Origin: Oscillospiraceae bacterium
Lineage (GTDB): Bacteria; Bacillota; Clostridia; Oscillospirales; Ruminococcaceae
Direction: 5' to 3'
NCBI GenBank assembly: GCA_902363145.1
Contig: CABIZB010000001.1
Coordinates: forward strand, 372,001-436,000
DNA length: 64,000 nt
The number at the start of each line of letters is the position of its first letter. Position 1 is the first letter of the stretch. Below are positions 45,009-53,589 of the stretch, piece by piece. The translations under genes and the position numbers were made by a program. The notes below the pieces were generated by a model. That model did no database searches, was not told where the DNA came from, and worked only from the letters and a program-made list of their open reading frames with translations.

Positions 45009-46121
45009 TTAACCTCTCTGTGTCAATATATTGGACTGTTGATGCTTCACGTTCCATTTGTCGATTGCTTCTTGCTGTTCTTTAGTAATAGGATCATTAA
45101 ATCTCTGCTTTGCCTGAACAATATAACCGTCTCGGATCTCTAAAGTTACCAAGCTGTCATTTGGAGTAGCAGCGTATCTCATAAACATGACATGGCAATC
45201 ACCGGATATAACCCTACTAATATATGAAGCAACACAGTTGTTCTGCTGTACGGCTTCATCTTTAATATCTTGAGAGCTCTTGGGATATATGAATACATAC
45301 CCATCAATTTTGTCTTCAAGAGTAGTATCTATTCTTGCTACAAATTGATCTTCTTGAAACTGCTGTTTTAAACGATTATAGTTTCGACAAGCGATAGCGT
45401 GAGTAGTAAGAAAATGTCGAGGGTATTTATCAAATTTAGGACTGATTTTTGACATCATAGTTGCATAATCGAGCACTTCTCTTATGATATTTAAATTACA
45501 CGCTTCGTAAGTTATCAGGTCGTCTATGTATCTAAGGAGAGCTTTAGGCTGATAATTATATCTGATAAAAGAATCAATATAAAAATCATTATTTCGATAA
45601 TCATGTTGAGCAAGTATATATTCTACGATAGTTCCAAACGAAAGAGACGTAAATTGCTCCGAAGCTGCAAAATTAAATATATCTGCGTGTTTTTTATAGG
45701 ATTCATATGTGTTTTGCTGTAAACAGATATTATTTTCTTTACATATCTTTTTTAATCCTTTAGGAATATCGGAAAAGGGTATTGCGTACATATTTTTACT
45801 TATATTTGTTATTCCTGCGCTGTAATATTGTTCAAGATTGGAATATAAAGGAATGCGATCTAAAATTGTTCCTATATTTGAAATATTGGATCCGCCCTTT
45901 ACTTCCCATTCCATAATAGACTGTAAAAATAAACCATAATTTTTATCGGAGCAGGCATCAATTAATTCTTTTATTGAAATATTACGAAGCTGTGTTTGAA
46001 GCGAATTGACTTTTCTTCCACTCCATCCGTATGTAGTCTTTGTTGCAAAATCATATTTGCAAATCTTATCGTCTTGATTAAAAATTAAGAATGAATGATC
46101 CTTATAAACCGATAATGCCAC
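45009..46121 (-). CDS. PcfJ-like domain protein
   Basis: About 370 residues. The GTG at 46121 lies eight bases after AGAAAGGTGG and is preferred over the GTG inside that site. The C-terminal 90 residues match the PcfJ domain: DEAVQQNNCVASYISRVISGDC...MFMRY then LVTLEIRDGYIVQAKQRFN. PcfJ was named from the pCF10 conjugative plasmid, but such proteins also occur widely in phages and other mobile elements. Their biochemical role is not established. The conserved Asn-Cys-Val block and the Gln near the end suggest an enzyme-like pocket. The N-terminal part has no recognised fold. Confidence 0.7.
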   Translation of the reverse strand: MALSVYKDHSFLIFNQDDKICKYDFATKTTYGWSGRKVNSLQTQLRNISIKELIDACSDKNYGLFLQSIMEWEVKGGSNISNIGTILDRIPLYSNLEQYYSAGITNISKNMYAIPFSDIPKGLKKICKENNICLQQNTYESYKKHADIFNFAASEQFTSLSFGTIVEYILAQHDYRNNDFYIDSFIRYNYQPKALLRYIDDLITYEACNLNIIREVLDYATMMSKISPKFDKYPRHFLTTHAIACRNYNRLKQQFQEDQFVARIDTTLEDKIDGYVFIYPKSSQDIKDEAVQQNNCVASYISRVISGDCHVMFMRYAATPNDSLVTLEIRDGYIVQAKQRFNDPITKEQQEAIDKWNVKHQQSNILTQRG

Positions 46122-46139
46122 TGTTATTTCCACCTTTCT

Positions 46140-46415
46140 TTAATTTTCTTCTTTATACAGCTTCGGAGTTCCATCGGCATTGACCATAACGGTTATTTCG
46201 ACGCAATAAGTACAGTTACGTTCATAATACATTACCATTGTATCCTTGTCGTACCAAATAGTGCTATTAGAATCCTCATATAATTTTACCATAGGATTTT
46301 CAATGGTGTTGTTTTGTGATCTACTGCGCACTGTAAATATTCCCAGTGCTATTGCTCCTACTGCCAACATTCCCACCGCAAGCACACAGCCTGCCAATAT
46401 GTAATTAATTTTCAT
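46140..46415 (-). CDS. Small membrane-anchored protein (DUF6440-like)
   Basis: A 91-residue protein from ATG 46415 after GGAGG, overlapping the previous gene by 11 bases. Residues 4-28 form one strong transmembrane helix (YILAGCVLAVGMLAVGAIALGIF). The remaining 60 residues (STIWYDKDTMVMYYERN...VMVNADGTPKLY) resemble the DUF6440 family, small beta domains common in phages. It likely faces the outside or sits at the membrane. Its function is unknown. Confidence 0.55.
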   Translation of the reverse strand: MKINYILAGCVLAVGMLAVGAIALGIFTVRSRSQNNTIENPMVKLYEDSNSTIWYDKDTMVMYYERNCTYCVEITVMVNADGTPKLYKEEN

Positions 46416-46716
46416 TTTTACCTCCATTTTCCTTGGGCTTACCATAAACGCTTCTTGTATTTTCAAGAAATACGGTTCCTTTTTCATATCTTTGTATTTT
46501 CATTTCGTTTTCTAATTTGTCAAAAAGTTGATAATTACTAACAAAGTAGTAAATACCCTCTTGTTCGCTTTGAAACTCTATAGGATATTCATACCACCAA
46601 AATCTCTGATTAGTTACAAACCATGAGTCAGAGTCAGGGCAGAATGCTATTATCCAAGTGGAAAATTCTGTCCCAAACGTCATATCATTCTTTGAGTTAA
46701 TTGTTATCATCATCAT
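46405..46716 (-). CDS. Small protein of unknown function
   Basis: A 103-residue protein starting in an ATGATGATG run; I take the first (46716), nine bases after AGGAAA. It is rich in aromatic residues (FWWYEYPIEF) and mixed alpha/beta. It overlaps the next gene by 11 bases. No motif identifies it. It belongs to the dense block of small accessory genes that often contains phage anti-defence proteins, but nothing specific supports that here. Confidence 0.5.
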   Translation of the reverse strand: MMMITINSKNDMTFGTEFSTWIIAFCPDSDSWFVTNQRFWWYEYPIEFQSEQEGIYYFVSNYQLFDKLENEMKIQRYEKGTVFLENTRSVYGKPKENGGKNEN

Positions 46717-46718
46717 TA

Positions 46719-46997
46719 TTATTTTCCTATCAATATCCATAAAGGAATTTTCTTCTTGGGCTTTATTTCTATAAAGTCCACGGTGTCTAAAGTTCGAATC
46801 AGTTCAGGCTTATTGCGCCTTATCTCGCTGACCGATGGATAAATGCCTAATTCTACAAGGATTTTAGGCAAATATCTTTCATCGGTATAATATGTTTTCT
46901 CAGACTCGCTACCGATCCAATCGTCGCTGTTTGCGGCAAATATTTCAGCAGGATCTACAATAGGCGTCCCGATAACAATATTTTCAACGTGTCTCAT
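46719..46997 (-). CDS. Conserved-looking small phage protein
   Basis: A 92-residue protein from ATG 46997 after GAGGAGG. The central part (WIGSESEKTYYTDERYLPKILVELGIYPSVSEIRRNKPELI) has the look of a small conserved helical phage domain seen in many gut-phage genomes. It ends in a Lys-rich strand (IEIKPKKKIPLWILI). Its role is unknown. It overlaps the upstream transmembrane mini-protein. Confidence 0.55.
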   Translation of the reverse strand: MRHVENIVIGTPIVDPAEIFAANSDDWIGSESEKTYYTDERYLPKILVELGIYPSVSEIRRNKPELIRTLDTVDFIEIKPKKKIPLWILIGK

Positions 46998-47094
46998 TAT
47001 TATCCTCCTCGTCACTTGATGCAATTACACATGCTATAGCAGCAAGCGCACAGCTGCCTGCGAACATCCCAACTACAAAACCTATCCAGAACAT
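46984..47094 (-). CDS. Small single-span membrane protein (DUF3789-like)
   Basis: A 36-residue protein with ATG at 47094 six bases after GGAGGTGA. It reads MFWIGFVVGMFAGSCALAAI followed by ACVIASSDEEDNNETR: one transmembrane helix with a Gly-rich face and a short acidic cytosolic tail. The pattern matches DUF3789 mini-proteins that are frequent in Firmicute phages. It overlaps the next gene by 14 bases. Its function is not known. Confidence 0.7.
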   Translation of the reverse strand: MFWIGFVVGMFAGSCALAAIACVIASSDEEDNNETR

Positions 47095-47128
47095 TTAATC
47101 ACCTCCGTTGGCGTACTGATACGGCTTA

Positions 47129-47356
47129 TCAATATTCATCCCACGCTTCGCACCAGCATAAGTATTCGTATGCGAGATAAAATTTGAAACAATTCATATT
47201 CTCACATTCGCTGTAATCATGCTCTGTACCGCACCACCTCTCGCAGTTTCGGCACATATCGTGTAATGGCTTACAACTGGTTTCATCATCAAGATAAGGC
47301 TTGATATGTTGATAAGCTTCTTGTATATGATTTTCTGTTTTAGGATAATTGTTCAT
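47129..47356 (-). CDS. Cysteine-rich small protein
   Basis: A 75-residue acidic protein starting at ATG 47356, overlapping the previous gene by 17 bases. Seven Cys and several His (CKPLHDMCRNCERWC...CENMNCFKFYLAYEYLCWC) suggest one or two zinc sites. The ribosome site (AAAGAAG) is weak, consistent with coupling to the upstream gene. The family is not recognised. Confidence 0.5.
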   Translation of the reverse strand: MNNYPKTENHIQEAYQHIKPYLDDETSCKPLHDMCRNCERWCGTEHDYSECENMNCFKFYLAYEYLCWCEAWDEY

Positions 47357-47657
47357 CTTCTTTTTTGTTCTCCTCCTCGTGGTCTCGTATTTTTAGCTCC
47401 AATTCCCTAATTTGATCCAGCCTCAACTTTCCGACCGCACTGTCTATCTCGTCAGCAAACCTCCATTTGAAATGACACCAACCATTGCTGCCATCGTCTG
47501 AATACATAGGGCACTTGCCGTCTCCGCCATTTGGGAAATGAGCGCAATAGTAACAGTTGAAGTCGTTATGCTCATTGAGATCAGCCGCCATATGATTTAT
47601 AGTGGCCCGTGCTCGCTGCAAAAGGCTGATGAGATTGTTAATTTCGTTATTTGTCAT
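47340..47657 (-). CDS. Small zinc-binding protein
   Basis: A 105-residue protein from ATG 47657 after AGAAAGGA. N-terminal helix (NEINNLISLLQRARATINHMA), then a Cys/His cluster (CYYCAHFPNGGDGKCPMY...GWCHFKW), and a charged C-terminal coiled-coil helix. Small proteins with this layout are frequent in phage accessory operons. Its function is unknown. It follows the metallophosphoesterase gene by 55 bases. Confidence 0.55.
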   Translation of the reverse strand: MTNNEINNLISLLQRARATINHMAADLNEHNDFNCYYCAHFPNGGDGKCPMYSDDGSNGWCHFKWRFADEIDSAVGKLRLDQIRELELKIRDHEEENKKEDEQLS

Positions 47658-47712
47658 ACGACTATTCCTTTCTGTTAATAACTCTTGTATTTTCGTGCGC
47701 ATAAATCTTACC

Positions 47713-48447
47713 TTATTCGTCCGCCGGCTCATACGGGAACTTTTCAATATCGCCGTAAAGCATTGAATATTTTCCATTATCCCAGTCATCATGGTAATGT
47801 CCAAAATACCAACGCTTGAAGTCAAGCTTGTCGGCAATCTTCTGCAGCCAGACCTCCATAGAATTATCTACGAGGGACTGGTCAATACCTCTCAGGAAAA
47901 GGTGTGTGGGTCTCGTATCATAAGGACAGGTATGAGACAACACATAATCAATGCTCCATCCGGCTCCGTCAAGTATTTGCTCTATCTCAGCCTTGCGCTG
48001 GTCCGTGATCTGCTCAGACTCGAACCAGTTCCAGCCTTTCATCAGCCTATAATACTTGTCCACCGAATATGCGCCGCCGAGAACCAGTGTCTTAGCGCCG
48101 TTAAGCTCATAAATACTGCCATCTTTGGCAAAGATCAGATTTGGGTATTCGGGTTCGTAGTAAGCCGTATCCCCACAGAACTCCGTTTCGGTATATGCAG
48201 AGATGTTCTCAGGTCTCTCTTCGTGGTTGCCATGAACGCATAGCAGTGTAATAGGGGACTGAGTGAGCATTTCTTTTAGCCTCAGATCACGTCCATTTCG
48301 GTAATAGTTAATGCCCGCATCTCCAAGAACTATCATTAGGTCGTTACGGGTAGTTCCTTGCTGGTCACAGAATCGCATGATCCCCGAGAAGTCTCCGTGC
48401 TTATCGCCTGTGATATAAATATTGTCGAATGTCTTTACTTGAGCCAT
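47713..48447 (-). CDS. Calcineurin-like metallophosphoesterase
   Basis: A 244-residue protein from ATG 48447 after GGAGG, overlapping the CCA-adding enzyme gene by 13 bases. All metal-binding motifs are visible: GDKHGD (14-19), VLGDAG (about 40-45), GNHEE (about 73-77), SHTCPY (about 165-170) and GHYHDD near the C-terminus. Similar phage enzymes remove phosphates from proteins or from nucleic acid ends. Direct overlap with the tRNA nucleotidyltransferase gene suggests a role in RNA end processing (for example clearing 2',3'-phosphates), which is inference. Confidence 0.85.
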   Translation of the reverse strand: MAQVKTFDNIYITGDKHGDFSGIMRFCDQQGTTRNDLMIVLGDAGINYYRNGRDLRLKEMLTQSPITLLCVHGNHEERPENISAYTETEFCGDTAYYEPEYPNLIFAKDGSIYELNGAKTLVLGGAYSVDKYYRLMKGWNWFESEQITDQRKAEIEQILDGAGWSIDYVLSHTCPYDTRPTHLFLRGIDQSLVDNSMEVWLQKIADKLDFKRWYFGHYHDDWDNGKYSMLYGDIEKFPYEPADE

Positions 48448-49775
48448 TCCTGAGCCTCCTTTAAAAGCGTTTCTTTATCATTTGGAAGAGTGTCATCTAT
48501 TACGGAATTTAACAACCCTGTGAGCACATCCCCTAATTTCTTACCCGGAACAAAACCCAGGGCAATAAGATCATCTCCATTGATTGCAAGATCCTTCATC
48601 GAAAAGCACTGCTGTTTTTCAAGGACTTGGTTCAAAACATCTGCAAAATCATCGATTCTCTTCATTTTTTCCTTATCATAAAGAGTCTTCTGACCCCAAA
48701 TATCAGCCCTGCGAAGATCAATGAGACGCTTTAATTGAACTTCTCCTATTTTATTCAGCCAGCGTTTAGCAGCCGACGGCTTTGCAACAAGTGTGGAATC
48801 GTGGTATAAAACCAGCTGGACAACGGCGTTTCGGGTATTATTATCATATTTCAAACGTCCCATGATTTTATTTGTCATATCAGCGCCGACAATGTTATGT
48901 CCCACAAAATGCCTGATACCGTCATCTCCGTCTTGATACGAATGAGGTTTCCCAATATCGTGGAATAATGCCGCTAATCGAAGAATAAGATCATTTTGAC
49001 AGAATAATATTGTACAAAATGTGTGAGTAAGTACGTCGTGCATATGATGAGGATTATTCTGCTGAAAGTTATACATATCCTCAAGCTCTGGAATAAACTG
49101 TTCGAATATGCACAAACAATTTATCAACATTCCGGCAAATCGATCGGATATAACGATTTTGTTGAATTCATTGGTAATTCTTTCAGCGGACACGTTTGCC
49201 AAAGACTCTCTCTGCCTGCATAATTCAAAAGATGTATTCTTTTCAATAGCAAAATCCAGCTGTGCAGCAAATCGAATAGCTCTAAGTATTCTGAGAGCAT
49301 CTTCATTGAATCTGTCTGCCGCATTCCCAACACATCTGATTATGCCACGCTTTATATCACCCATTCCGTCAAACGGATCAATAAGACCCTCTTCGTCATT
49401 GTATGCCATTGCATTGATCGTAAAATCTCGACGTCTTAAGTCTTCTGTGAGGTCATCAACGAATGTCACACTGTCAGGTCTGCGATTGTCAGAATACGTC
49501 CCGTCAATGCGAAACGAAGTGCATTCATACTGTTCGCTATCAATGACAACTGTTACGGTGCCATGCTGCAAACCCGTCTCGATAACACGATAGCCTTTGA
49601 ATACTTCAAGCATTTGCTCCGGTCTCGCAGAAGTACATATATCCCAGTCATGAGGAAATCTGTTCATTATACTGTCTCTGACACAGCCGCCAACGACATA
49701 TGCTTTGTACCCTGCATCTTGGAGTGCATGAATGATTACATTTGCATTGGGCGGCATATCAATCTTATACTTCAT
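48435..49775 (-). CDS. cca: CCA tRNA nucleotidyltransferase (class II)
   Basis: A 446-residue protein from ATG 49775, overlapping the upstream nucleotidyltransferase gene by 11 bases. It has the complete class II head: GGCVRD (29-34), the catalytic D43-W-D45, RRDFTINAMA (115-124) and EDALRILRAIRFA (158-170). It also has an HD-type domain (LAALFHDIGKP, about 268-278) and a helical tail. The enzyme restores or adds CCA to tRNA 3' ends. Bacterial-size CCA enzymes are uncommon in phages. It could mature the phage tRNA-Glu, which lacks an encoded CCA, or repair tRNAs damaged by host defence nucleases. Confidence 0.92.
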   Translation of the reverse strand: MKYKIDMPPNANVIIHALQDAGYKAYVVGGCVRDSIMNRFPHDWDICTSARPEQMLEVFKGYRVIETGLQHGTVTVVIDSEQYECTSFRIDGTYSDNRRPDSVTFVDDLTEDLRRRDFTINAMAYNDEEGLIDPFDGMGDIKRGIIRCVGNAADRFNEDALRILRAIRFAAQLDFAIEKNTSFELCRQRESLANVSAERITNEFNKIVISDRFAGMLINCLCIFEQFIPELEDMYNFQQNNPHHMHDVLTHTFCTILFCQNDLILRLAALFHDIGKPHSYQDGDDGIRHFVGHNIVGADMTNKIMGRLKYDNNTRNAVVQLVLYHDSTLVAKPSAAKRWLNKIGEVQLKRLIDLRRADIWGQKTLYDKEKMKRIDDFADVLNQVLEKQQCFSMKDLAINGDDLIALGFVPGKKLGDVLTGLLNSVIDDTLPNDKETLLKEAQEWLK

Positions 49776-50790
49776 TTTTTATCACTCTTTCATTGACGCT
49801 CTGAACGAAATCATTTATTGCCTTGTAGTTTGGTTTAGGTGGAAGCTCAGTGTGCTCTTTAGCATACTGATATTTCTTTTCATATTCGTCTATCATCTCA
49901 TAGAACTCGGGAGTGGGTTGTTGATTTTCATCAAGGTACTTGCCATTGCGGATATCCATCAGCAGGTCGTGTTCCTTTTCACGGTATGTTATTACGCCTC
50001 GTCCCTCAAGAATGTCAATACACATAAGATACAGACGAATCAAGTGCATCATATGCTTACCAAGCTTTCCGTTTTCGATAGCCTTGTTATTGCGGCATCC
50101 GATGTTATTGTAAAACTTGATGATACTCTTCATTTCATCCCACATTCCGGCGTAGTCTCTGATGGGATAGTGAGTCAGGTTAACATCCATGAAAATCTCG
50201 GTTTCCATATCGGGACTTACAGCCTTGTCGATATACAGTCGAAGCTGACCTGCAGGAATACCGTATTTTTCTTCAAAGTTTTCGGCAACGTGAGACAGTG
50301 TGTTATAGATATACTGTTCCAGCTGTTCCTGACCAACAAGACGGTTGGCTTTATTTTCGAGACGGCGAAGCTGCGCAGTTGCATACCCACCGAAGCTGTA
50401 TGCTGCCTTCTGGGAGAGAAACAGCTCAACGTTGTCAAGAAGTTCCTGTCCGATAGGGGAGACATAGAAATAATGCTCTGGCTTGTTCCCCAGCATCTCG
50501 ATGGTGTTGGGGTTACAATTAGTGAGCAGTGAGACCAACTTGTTGAACGAATATATCGTGGTGTCGGTCTCCTCATTTACAAACTGCTCGAAGTTTTCGC
50601 TGGTAAGCAGCTCCCTTGGAGTATTCAGGGTACAGCCACGAATATCTAAGTCGCTGGTGGGCGTATCCGTTCCGTAAGCGTGGGAACCGCCGACTGTCAA
50701 CAAGATGACATTAGAGCCAAGATGTGGATTATCCGACAGGAAGCTGTATTCAGAGCTGCGGAGTGCAGACTTGATTTCATTTATTGTCAT
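49765..50790 (-). CDS. RlaP-type nucleotidyltransferase (pol-beta superfamily)
   Basis: A 341-residue protein from ATG 50790 after GGAGG. The nucleotidyltransferase motif GGSHAYG (34-40) with SDLDIRG (46-52) carries the two metal-binding aspartates. The downstream helices (AQLRRLENKANRLVGQ, GKHMMHLIRLYLMCIDIL) match the RlaP / Nuc-transf family, which is linked to RNA ligase repair operons. It probably adds a nucleotide to RNA or, less likely, to an antibiotic or protein. It overlaps the CCA enzyme gene, supporting a shared RNA-repair purpose. Confidence 0.82.
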   Translation of the reverse strand: MTINEIKSALRSSEYSFLSDNPHLGSNVILLTVGGSHAYGTDTPTSDLDIRGCTLNTPRELLTSENFEQFVNEETDTTIYSFNKLVSLLTNCNPNTIEMLGNKPEHYFYVSPIGQELLDNVELFLSQKAAYSFGGYATAQLRRLENKANRLVGQEQLEQYIYNTLSHVAENFEEKYGIPAGQLRLYIDKAVSPDMETEIFMDVNLTHYPIRDYAGMWDEMKSIIKFYNNIGCRNNKAIENGKLGKHMMHLIRLYLMCIDILEGRGVITYREKEHDLLMDIRNGKYLDENQQPTPEFYEMIDEYEKKYQYAKEHTELPPKPNYKAINDFVQSVNERVIKNEV

Positions 50791-50794
50791 AGTA

Positions 50795-51304
50795 TCATTC
50801 CTCCATCATAAATTTCTCTCGATTTAAAATTTCACAAGCCTTTTCTGCTGCTTCTGCGGTGAAATAAACAACAAAATGATTGTATATATAAAAATCTGTG
50901 TATACAAAGCACTTATTTTTATTGTCGTAATACACATGCCATTTACATTTATCTTCATCTTCCCAATCAGGAAAATAATCAGGACAAAGCAGTTCATGTA
51001 GCTGCATTAACCTATTCTGAACACGGAAAACGTTGTTGGCGTACCATTTAAGATGTTCTTGTGTCGTATTGTTTGAATGATAGACGTTATTAAAATTTAT
51101 TCGGCGATTATCCAGTGCATTATCACCACGAGAAAGGGTGCTTATAACGTATCCTGACGGATCAATATACATATATAAATCGTCAAATTTGGGAATCCAC
51201 ACTGTTTCATTCTTCTCGGCAAGTTCAGCCTTGAGTTTTTCGATTTCCTCTGTCATTGCCTTACAGTTAGTTTCAAGTTCTGCAATTTTTTCTTCTGTTG
51301 TCAT
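50795..51304 (-). CDS. Unknown protein with N-terminal coiled coil
   Basis: A 169-residue protein from ATG 51304 after AAGGAGA. Residues 1-33 form a regular coiled coil (EEKIAELETNCKAMTEEIEKLKAEL). The rest (FRVQNRLMQLHELLCPDYFPDW...KWHVYYDNKNKCFVY) is a domain often seen in gut-phage genomes whose function is not known. It sits directly before the nucleotidyltransferase gene. A scaffold or regulatory role is possible but unsupported. Confidence 0.5.
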   Translation of the reverse strand: MTTEEKIAELETNCKAMTEEIEKLKAELAEKNETVWIPKFDDLYMYIDPSGYVISTLSRGDNALDNRRINFNNVYHSNNTTQEHLKWYANNVFRVQNRLMQLHELLCPDYFPDWEDEDKCKWHVYYDNKNKCFVYTDFYIYNHFVVYFTAEAAEKACEILNREKFMMEE

Positions 51305-51306
51305 AA

Positions 51307-51603
51307 TTAATCATCTCCTTTTAATAATTCTTTCAGGGCATCATATTCTTCCTGCGTGAGACTATCAACTCTGTACTCGTATTTAGGGCAGCATAATCTA
51401 AGCTTACCACCATTGATATTAGGGTTTACAGCCTCAACATAGAAGTATCTTTCACCATCGGCTGCTGCTTTCGCTGCCCATTCAGACAGGTCTGGTCGTC
51501 TATAAAGTTGAACTCTTCCGTCACTGTCATACGCAGGCAGTCCATTTATGCAGACTTTATGTATCTTACTTTTGATTTGTGCTTTAATATCAGCATTCAT
51601 CAT
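51307..51603 (-). CDS. Small protein of unknown function
   Basis: A 98-residue protein from ATG 51603 after GGAGGTAA. It has helical ends with a central, Trp/Tyr-containing part (SEWAAKAAADGERYFYVEAVNPN). It lies three bases from its neighbour in the tightly packed block of small genes. No motif points to a function. Confidence 0.45.
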   Translation of the reverse strand: MMNADIKAQIKSKIHKVCINGLPAYDSDGRVQLYRRPDLSEWAAKAAADGERYFYVEAVNPNINGGKLRLCCPKYEYRVDSLTQEEYDALKELLKGDD

Positions 51604-51634
51604 TTATTACCTCCATTCAATAATTCCGTTATAG

Positions 51635-51955
51635 TTATAATACCCATCCTTTCATTTCAATAGGAGATTTTGATTTTTCTCCGTAAGCACAGTAATAGTC
51701 TTTTTCTACTATTGCATAATCGTAACGCTTGCAACAAAGCCTTTTGTCAAGTGTCTGCCGAGCATATTCACACCTTCGGCAGCGTATGACCGGCTCGACA
51801 TCAGCGACGGCAAACGTCTTGATGAAATTTTTTAAATCGTCAAGAGTAAGACGGCATGCGTCATACTCTTCAGGCGTCATCGAGGAAATGCAGTTATCAA
51901 TAGTCAAGATCACCATACGACGGTCTATGTACTCGTGTTTGTTCATCGTTTTCAT
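51635..51955 (-). CDS. Zinc-binding small protein
   Basis: About 106 residues. The start is ambiguous (ATG 51955 or 51946); both lie inside the upstream gene, giving a 50-60 base overlap. Its C-terminal half has CRRCEYARQTLDKRLCC...YYCAYGEK, a four-Cys site of the kind found in many phage zinc proteins. The N-terminal half is helical (DNCISSMTPEEYDACRLTLDDL). Its function is unknown. Confidence 0.45.
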   Translation of the reverse strand: MKTMNKHEYIDRRMVILTIDNCISSMTPEEYDACRLTLDDLKNFIKTFAVADVEPVIRCRRCEYARQTLDKRLCCKRYDYAIVEKDYYCAYGEKSKSPIEMKGWVL

Positions 51956-52130
51956 TTCTTTCACCCATCCATTTTTCAAAACTTTTGACACAATCGGCGC
52001 AAATATCTAAAAGTTTTGTGTCGTAGCGTGATGACTGATGGTATATCTTAACTTTTAGCCTAACTGTTTCATCATAATCAAGAACAATCTTGCCGCAGAT
52101 ATCACATATATAAGCAGTACGTTCAGCCAT
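51897..52130 (-). CDS. Zinc-finger small protein
   Basis: A 77-residue protein from ATG 52130. The N-terminus carries CDICGK and the middle CADC (about residues 8-11 and 47-50), a two-knuckle zinc site typical of small phage accessory proteins that contact nucleic acid or proteins. It starts one base after the stop of the upstream gene and overlaps the downstream one extensively. No defined function. Confidence 0.5.
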   Translation of the reverse strand: MAERTAYICDICGKIVLDYDETVRLKVKIYHQSSRYDTKLLDICADCVKSFEKWMGERNENDEQTRVHRPSYGDLDY

Positions 52131-52131
52131 T

Positions 52132-52389
52132 TTAATCATCGCTCCAATCAAGTTTTTGACCGCAATTACTACACGTCTTCCAATCATCATAATCATTGAT
52201 TGATTTTTGACAGCAAGGGCAGTCACCAAAGTATAAGAATTCCGAATCGTATTCAATCGGCTTCATGGGAATTTCTTTCTTCAGCGCTTCTATGCCCATT
52301 TCCATCGCAACAGCATAGTCAAGTGGATAGTTCCACTCGACCTCAGTTATAGCAATCTTGAGCGTATCTATTGCTTCTTGTGGGGTCAT
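52132..52389 (-). CDS. Zinc-ribbon small protein
   Basis: An 85-residue protein; ATG 52389 is placed eight bases after AAGGGG, so I prefer it to the ATG at 52395. The helical N-terminus (TPQEAIDTLKIAITEVEW...AVAMEMGIEAL) is followed by a classic zinc ribbon CPCC...CSNCGQKLDW. This architecture recurs in very many Firmicute phages. Its biochemical role is unknown. Confidence 0.65.
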   Translation of the reverse strand: MTPQEAIDTLKIAITEVEWNYPLDYAVAMEMGIEALKKEIPMKPIEYDSEFLYFGDCPCCQKSINDYDDWKTCSNCGQKLDWSDD

Positions 52390-52394
52390 TGCCA

Positions 52395-52787
52395 TCACCC
52401 CTTTTTCTGCTTGTTGACTTCATACAGCTTCAACATATCATCCGTGTCGATATCTTTCAGGTGGTACTTCCATACATCTTCATCTGTATATTCAAAGCCG
52501 ATAGCTTCGGCAAGGGATTTAAGCAGATAGAAATATGCAGTTTCAACTTTGTTGTAAATATTACATTCATTTTCAGCAGCCGGACCAGACCAGCCATGAT
52601 ACCCCATATCGCCCATTGACCAGCCGAGGTCATAAAGATAATGACCGTCTTCGTTTCCAAGTACTTTGTGAGTGCCGTCTTTGAAGTATGTATTGCCAGT
52701 TTCTTTAGGACTCAGATCCCACCACATTATCTGCTTGAACATTTGGCGGTATATGTCATAAGCGCCGGACATATTTGATTTATTCAT
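52395..52787 (-). CDS. Small protein of unknown function
   Basis: A 130-residue protein from ATG 52787 after GGAGGAA, overlapping its upstream neighbour by one base. Trp/Tyr-rich N-terminal half (MWWDLSPKETGNTYF...GWSMGDMGYHGW) and a helical C-terminus. It contains no known motif. Gly/Asp/His residues cluster near 40-65 but do not form a recognised active site. Confidence 0.45.
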   Translation of the reverse strand: MNKSNMSGAYDIYRQMFKQIMWWDLSPKETGNTYFKDGTHKVLGNEDGHYLYDLGWSMGDMGYHGWSGPAAENECNIYNKVETAYFYLLKSLAEAIGFEYTDEDVWKYHLKDIDTDDMLKLYEVNKQKKG

Positions 52788-53221
52788 TATTTTTCCTCCA
52801 ATATACTACTTATTTCAATATTGAGCGTTTCCCACTTCTTTGTGGTCAGACTCTTCAGATAAGACATCTGTTCAGACATTATTACCTTGTCTCTGTGGGC
52901 TTCAATATATGTTTTCAGGGTATCAATTATATATTCTTTCACGATCGTCTCCAATCCTATGCGCTGTAATACTTGATATATTTCATCCAAGGTTAAGCAA
53001 TCATAAAAGCTTGTTCGCAGTTTTGCTTTTGATCTTAACGTACACCCATTTGAGAATGTAAAATTATATATATCTTTATTAAGACAGTTAATCCATGTAA
53101 GGTCACGGGAAATGTCTTTGTTGATCTTAAAAATATGTCTATTATAAATAAAAGAAATTTTCACCATAGGACACTTGAAATAAGGATAAATATAGAACTT
53201 ATATTTGGCTTTTATGTTCAT
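52787..53221 (-). CDS. Small protein of unknown function
   Basis: A 144-residue basic protein from ATG 53221 after AAAGGAGA. Beta-prone N-terminus with many Tyr/Lys/Ile, helical C-terminus (ETIVKEYIIDTLKTYIEAHRDK). Base composition is more AT-rich than the surrounding genes. No recognisable family. Confidence 0.4.
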   Translation of the reverse strand: MNIKAKYKFYIYPYFKCPMVKISFIYNRHIFKINKDISRDLTWINCLNKDIYNFTFSNGCTLRSKAKLRTSFYDCLTLDEIYQVLQRIGLETIVKEYIIDTLKTYIEAHRDKVIMSEQMSYLKSLTTKKWETLNIEISSILEEK

Positions 53222-53236
53222 TATTCATCGTCTCCT

Positions 53237-53584
53237 TTAAAACGAAATATTTTCAGGATTATAAAATTGCTGAAGCTTATGAAAAACATCTTCGTTTTCT
53301 CTCAACGCTTTGTAATAATCGTTACAATAAACGCTCAAAGTTGCTTGGCAGCCATCATAAAAATCCACTATTCGCTTGCATATCCAAAGTTTTTTATCAC
53401 GATCGTATTTTATTTTAAACCAATGACCGTTTTCACTCCAAGGACTATTAAGAGCTTTTGTTGCATATTCAATGTCCTCATTATCTGCGTCGTTCGTGTT
53501 GTTGCTTATTTTAATTATTTTTAATGCGTCATCTAATTCAAAATGCTCCCAATCATTATCAATGTAAAGATCAATCTCAATCAT
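53237..53584 (-). CDS. Small protein of unknown function
   Basis: A 115-residue acidic protein. ATG 53584 lies eight bases after AAGGAG; the upstream GTG overlaps that site. It contains a central aromatic patch (PWSENGHWFKIKYDRDKKLW) and ends in a short helical segment. There are no motifs. It sits between two other accessory genes in the same orientation. Confidence 0.45.
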   Translation of the reverse strand: MIEIDLYIDNDWEHFELDDALKIIKISNNTNDADNEDIEYATKALNSPWSENGHWFKIKYDRDKKLWICKRIVDFYDGCQATLSVYCNDYYKALRENEDVFHKLQQFYNPENISF

Positions 53585-53589
53585 TCTTA

